Source of the DNA: Methylotenera_A sp040079935
GTDB lineage: Bacteria; Pseudomonadota; Gammaproteobacteria; Burkholderiales; Methylophilaceae
NCBI GenBank assembly: GCA_040079935.1
Contig: JBEBJI010000010.1
Coordinates: 13,383-77,382 of the forward strand
Direction of reading: 5' to 3'
DNA length: 64,000 nt
Made by a program: the position numbers and the translations under genes. The notes beneath the pieces are model-generated. The model was given only the letters and a program-made list of their open reading frames with translations. It was not told the DNA's origin and did not search any database. Each line of letters opens with the position of its first letter. The first letter of the stretch is position 1. This document shows positions 61,261 to 64,000 of this stretch, one piece after another.

Positions 61261-61299
61261 ATGCCCTGCAAGCCGCATGGATATTGGGCTGCAGGGCAT
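61261..61299 (-). repeat. 39-nt palindromic element, copy F (best-preserved)
   Basis: Between the convergent bufC and DUF1223 genes. On the minus strand: ATGCCCTGCAGC, loop CCAATATCCATGCGG, CTTGCAGGGCAT. The arms pair over 10-12 bp. I use it as the family reference. Confidence 0.92.
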
Positions 61300-61336
61300 A
61301 CGAATTTGTTATTGTTATTATTTAATCGTTAAATTA

Positions 61337-62116
61337 TTAACTACCGCAAAACTTTAGCGCCAAACTTTGTAAAATCTCACCCGTTTGGCTGTTTTGTACA
61401 AAAATCACTGCACCCGCATCTCTTTTTTTCCAATCCGCGCTTAGGTTAAAATTTTTGCTAAATTCGTTTTGATTGTTGATTTGATAGGCGCCAAAAAAGT
61501 CGCGCACCACATAATCGTGCTTTAACTCGCGGCCGCTGTTTTCGCCCGCATTCACTTTGCTGACTAATTTATTTTCATACAACGCAATAAATACATCTGC
61601 ATTTTTGGCATCTGCCAGCTTCACCGCTTGCGCACTGGCTTTTAGCGTAATTGCGCCATTGGCCTCGGTCACCGCATCTAAACTTAAATTGGCGCGCGAT
61701 GCCAACTTTTGATTTTTCTCTACGTTTTCATTTAAGCGCGAGTTATCCCAGCCTTTAAAATCGCGGCCATTCATCACAAATTGCGGCGTGTAAACAAAAC
61801 CAGCACCTGCAAATGCGGCACCTTTGCGTTGACGATCCGAATATTCGGCTTTAGAGAATTTGTCCTTCCAACCAATGTAATCCCAATAATCTACGTGAAA
61901 AGCCAATGGCGTCACTTTGTCATTGTTGATGCCGCTCATCCATTTATCCGCTGGCGGGCAACTGCTGCAACCTTCACTGGTATAAAGCTCGAGTAGCGGC
62001 ACTGTCGCTGCGCCACTTTTGGCAGAACATTCCACCGCATATGTGCTCTGTGAGGCGCATAGAATAAAGGTTGCAGCGACGCATGATTTAATGAAAGGTT
62101 GAGAAATATTAGGCAT
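61337..62116 (-). CDS. DUF1223 thioredoxin-like exported protein
   Basis: A 259-aa protein with a signal peptide (cleavage near YAVEC at about residue 28) and the DUF1223 domain: LLELYTSEGCSSCPPAD holds a CxxC-type pair, followed by FHVDYWDYIGWKD and GFVYTPQFVMNGR. The thioredoxin-like CSSC motif suggests a periplasmic redox role. It converges on the bufferin-type cluster and follows ampG after 58 bases. A link to thiol handling in that cluster is speculative. Confidence 0.88.
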   Translation of the reverse strand: MPNISQPFIKSCVAATFILCASQSTYAVECSAKSGAATVPLLELYTSEGCSSCPPADKWMSGINNDKVTPLAFHVDYWDYIGWKDKFSKAEYSDRQRKGAAFAGAGFVYTPQFVMNGRDFKGWDNSRLNENVEKNQKLASRANLSLDAVTEANGAITLKASAQAVKLADAKNADVFIALYENKLVSKVNAGENSGRELKHDYVVRDFFGAYQINNQNEFSKNFNLSADWKKRDAGAVIFVQNSQTGEILQSLALKFCGS

Positions 62117-62174
62117 AAAAACTCCTTTTTGGCAATTAGGAGTTAGTCGTTTTTAACGCACAAACCTTACAAAT

Positions 62175-63431
62175 TTATTGCAAGGCTTTTTCGTTTTCTT
62201 TAATGATGTTCCACGGTGCCACTTTTAACAGCAATAACATGCCAGGAATCGCTAAAATAAAGCACAAAATAAAGAATTTAAACCAGCCTAAATTTTCAAC
62301 CAAAAAGCCCGTTGCCGCGTTGGCAAAAGTGCGCGGCACGGCCGCCAAGCTGGTAAATAGCGCAAATTGTGTGGCGGTGTAAAGTGGGTGCGTAGTTTGG
62401 GCAATATAGGCTACAAAAGCTGCCGTACCTAGGCCTACGCCAAATGCCTCCACGCCAATCACAATGCCAAGCCACAATAAACTGTGGCCAACCGTTGCTA
62501 AAAATGCAAAGCCTAAAATCGCAATCATTTGCACAAAACCAAAAATCCACAGTGCGCGGTTAATGCCGAGTTTGAACATCCATACGCCGCCTAATAAACC
62601 ACCAATCACGCTTGGCCATAAGCCTGCATTTTTGGCGATTAAGCCAATCTCGGTTTTGCTAAATCCCATGTCCAAATAAAATGGCGTTGCCAGCGCGGTC
62701 GCCATGCTATCGCCCAATTTGTAAAAGAAAATAAATGCCAAAATAAGCGTAGCTGTTTTTAATCCATTGCGTGACATAAATTCTTTAAAAGGCTCTACCA
62801 CGGCGGCTCGCAGCGTTTTTGGCCTGCCTTCTTTTAGCGCTGGTTCTTTTACAAAAATCGTCATTAAAATACCAGGCAGCATGAACAGCGCGGTAATCAT
62901 AAATACGCTGCTCCATGCCATGTGGTCGGCCAAAATCAGTGATAGTGAACCAGGAATTAGCCCCGCAATTTTGTAAGCGTTTACGTGTACGGCATTGCCT
63001 AAACCAAGTTCTTCGTCTATTAACAATTCACGACGATAGGCGTCCAAGACAATATCTTGGCTGGCGCTAAAAAACGCGACAACTGTGGCGAGGTAAGCAA
63101 TCGTCCAAATGTCTAATTTGGGGCTAAACGCGCCAAAAATAGGGATGGAAATAAGCAATAAAATCTGCGTAATCAGCAACCAACCGCGGCGGCGGCCTAA
63201 AGGCGGAATGTAACGATCAAAAAACGGTGCCCACAAAAACTTCCACGTAAACGGCAAATTGATTAAAGCGAATAAGCCGATGGCCTTTAAATTAACACCC
63301 TCAGAGCGTAACCATGCGGGCAACAGGCTGATAAGAATATATAAAGGTAAACCAGAACTGAAGCCAGTGAAAATGCAAATGAGCATTTTTTTGCTCATGA
63401 GTGATTGCCAGATGGAAGCGTTTTTATCCAC
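62175..63431 (-). CDS. ampG: Muropeptide transporter AmpG
   Basis: Inner-membrane permease of 418 aa and about 12 helices that imports GlcNAc-anhydroMurNAc peptides for recycling. Family features: FTGFSSGLPLYILISLLPAWLR in two parts, FTWKFLWAPFFDRY, RRRGWLLITQ and SASQDIVLDAYRREL. It serves the same pathway as MltA and Mpl. It starts 10 bases after metW, a gene pairing common in betaproteobacteria. Confidence 0.94.
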   Translation of the reverse strand: MDKNASIWQSLMSKKMLICIFTGFSSGLPLYILISLLPAWLRSEGVNLKAIGLFALINLPFTWKFLWAPFFDRYIPPLGRRRGWLLITQILLLISIPIFGAFSPKLDIWTIAYLATVVAFFSASQDIVLDAYRRELLIDEELGLGNAVHVNAYKIAGLIPGSLSLILADHMAWSSVFMITALFMLPGILMTIFVKEPALKEGRPKTLRAAVVEPFKEFMSRNGLKTATLILAFIFFYKLGDSMATALATPFYLDMGFSKTEIGLIAKNAGLWPSVIGGLLGGVWMFKLGINRALWIFGFVQMIAILGFAFLATVGHSLLWLGIVIGVEAFGVGLGTAAFVAYIAQTTHPLYTATQFALFTSLAAVPRTFANAATGFLVENLGWFKFFILCFILAIPGMLLLLKVAPWNIIKENEKALQ

Positions 63432-63441
63432 TAGTTAGATT

Positions 63442-64000
63442 TTAGTCGGTACTTTTTAAACGATACATGGCTAAATTACCCAATAAATTTGGCATAAAAT
63501 TAACTTCGTTTCCGTCGGTAATCACTTTGCGCTCAATCACACTAATATTGTGATTTTTACAAAATTGGTCAAAATCGTTAATGGTGCAAAGGTGCACATT
63601 TGGCGTATCAAACCACTGATAGGGTAAAGTTTTGGAGACTGGCATGTTGCCACTAGTGATTTGAATGCGATTACGCCAATAGCCAAAATTTGGGAATGTA
63701 ACGATGATTTCTTTGCCCACACGCAGCATTTCTTGCACGATTTCTTCTGTATTATGCATGGCTTGCAAGGTTTGCGAGAGAACAACGGTGTCGAACGATT
63801 GGTCTTCGAAGCCTGATAAACCATCTTCCAAGTCCATTTGGATGACGTTAGTGCCGTTTTGCAAACAAGCCAGCCAATTGGCATCATCTTTTTCTACGCC
63901 ATAGCCTTTTACTTCTAAACTGCCGCGCAAATACGACAACAGCTCACCATCGCCACAACCTAAATCGAGCACTTTTGAGCCGAAGTTTACCCAGCCCGCG
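63442..64000 (-). CDS. metW: MetW methyltransferase-like protein (5' truncated by window edge)
   Basis: The frame remains open to base 64000 (WVNFGSK precedes VLDLGCGDGELLSYL), so the start lies beyond the window; only about 10 residues are missing by comparison with the family. SAM-binding-type motif VLDLGCGDG, then FDTVVLSQTLQAMHN and IVTFPNFGYWRNR are MetW signatures. MetW works with MetX in homoserine acylation for methionine synthesis in proteobacteria. metX would be expected just upstream, outside the window. Confidence 0.94.
   Translation of the reverse strand, partial: AGWVNFGSKVLDLGCGDGELLSYLRGSLEVKGYGVEKDDANWLACLQNGTNVIQMDLEDGLSGFEDQSFDTVVLSQTLQAMHNTEEIVQEMLRVGKEIIVTFPNFGYWRNRIQITSGNMPVSKTLPYQWFDTPNVHLCTINDFDQFCKNHNISVIERKVITDGNEVNFMPNLLGNLAMYRLKSTD

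Noticed and set aside
1..64000. Prophage, integron, IS element, CRISPR or tRNA/rRNA genes
   Set aside because: No transposase, integrase or phage proteins, no regularly spaced repeats and no tRNA or rRNA signatures were seen on reading both strands.

Overview
The window is chromosomal DNA of a Gram-negative betaproteobacterium, most likely a methylotroph of the Methylophilaceae (Methylotenera-like). The reasons are the gene order (gatCAB divergent from mreBCD-mrdA-rodA-rlpA-dacA, lptM-lysA, metW-ampG), a betaproteobacterial GshA, outer-membrane and LPS-related genes, and a long-form 6-phosphogluconate dehydrogenase. The genus is an inference from protein style, since no search was run. I see no rRNA, tRNA, prophage, IS transposase or CRISPR.

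Layout. Bases 1-5.5 kb hold the 3' part of a dienelactone-hydrolase gene, gnd, a small unknown gene and a thiS-thiG-apaG-mltA run. Bases 5.5-13.2 kb are a minus-strand envelope block: a two-domain protein (barrel-like N terminus plus InaA/WaaP-type kinase), an LtaS/sulfatase-family membrane enzyme, and the lysophospholipid salvage pair lplT-aas. Bases 13.4-15.4 kb carry glnK-amtB behind a near-perfect sigma-54 promoter. Bases 15.5-24.6 kb run on the plus strand: ubiK, comM, an unknown membrane protein, metH, mpl, a TonB-like gene and a [2Fe-2S] thioredoxin-like ferredoxin. Bases 24.6-30.5 kb hold a HIT protein, nadA, nudB, ispH, purU, two tiny exported proteins, lysA and lptM. Bases 30.7-38.4 kb are a complete minor-pilin operon, pilE-fimT-pilV-pilW-pilX-pilY1. 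Bases 38.4-42.6 kb hold a Gx-transporter/NusG-II/apbE trio and the glutathione genes gshB and gshA. Bases 42.6-52.3 kb are the lipoylation genes followed by the cell-shape and peptidoglycan genes. Bases 52.5-57.9 kb hold gatCAB, a DUF4124 protein, pyrE and xth. Bases 58-64 kb hold an M48-like protein with a broken metal motif, a bufferin-type RiPP cluster (Cys-rich precursor, DUF692 enzyme, DUF2063 partner), a DUF1223 protein, ampG and the 3' part of metW.

Two things stand out beyond ordinary housekeeping content. First, a 39-nt imperfect palindrome with a conserved asymmetric loop occurs eight times (one copy less certain). Several copies lie inside genes and encode the C-terminal tails of LptM, a HIT protein and the DUF692 enzyme, and probably a linker in MetH. 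All copies can be read in the same orientation relative to the gene they follow or end. A second, unrelated two-hairpin element supplies the stop codon of the gene before metH. Second, the RiPP precursor of the DUF692 cluster carries a lipoprotein-type signal and three 13-residue Cys/Lys repeats, and it sits next to a protease homologue whose HExxH motif reads REMGH.
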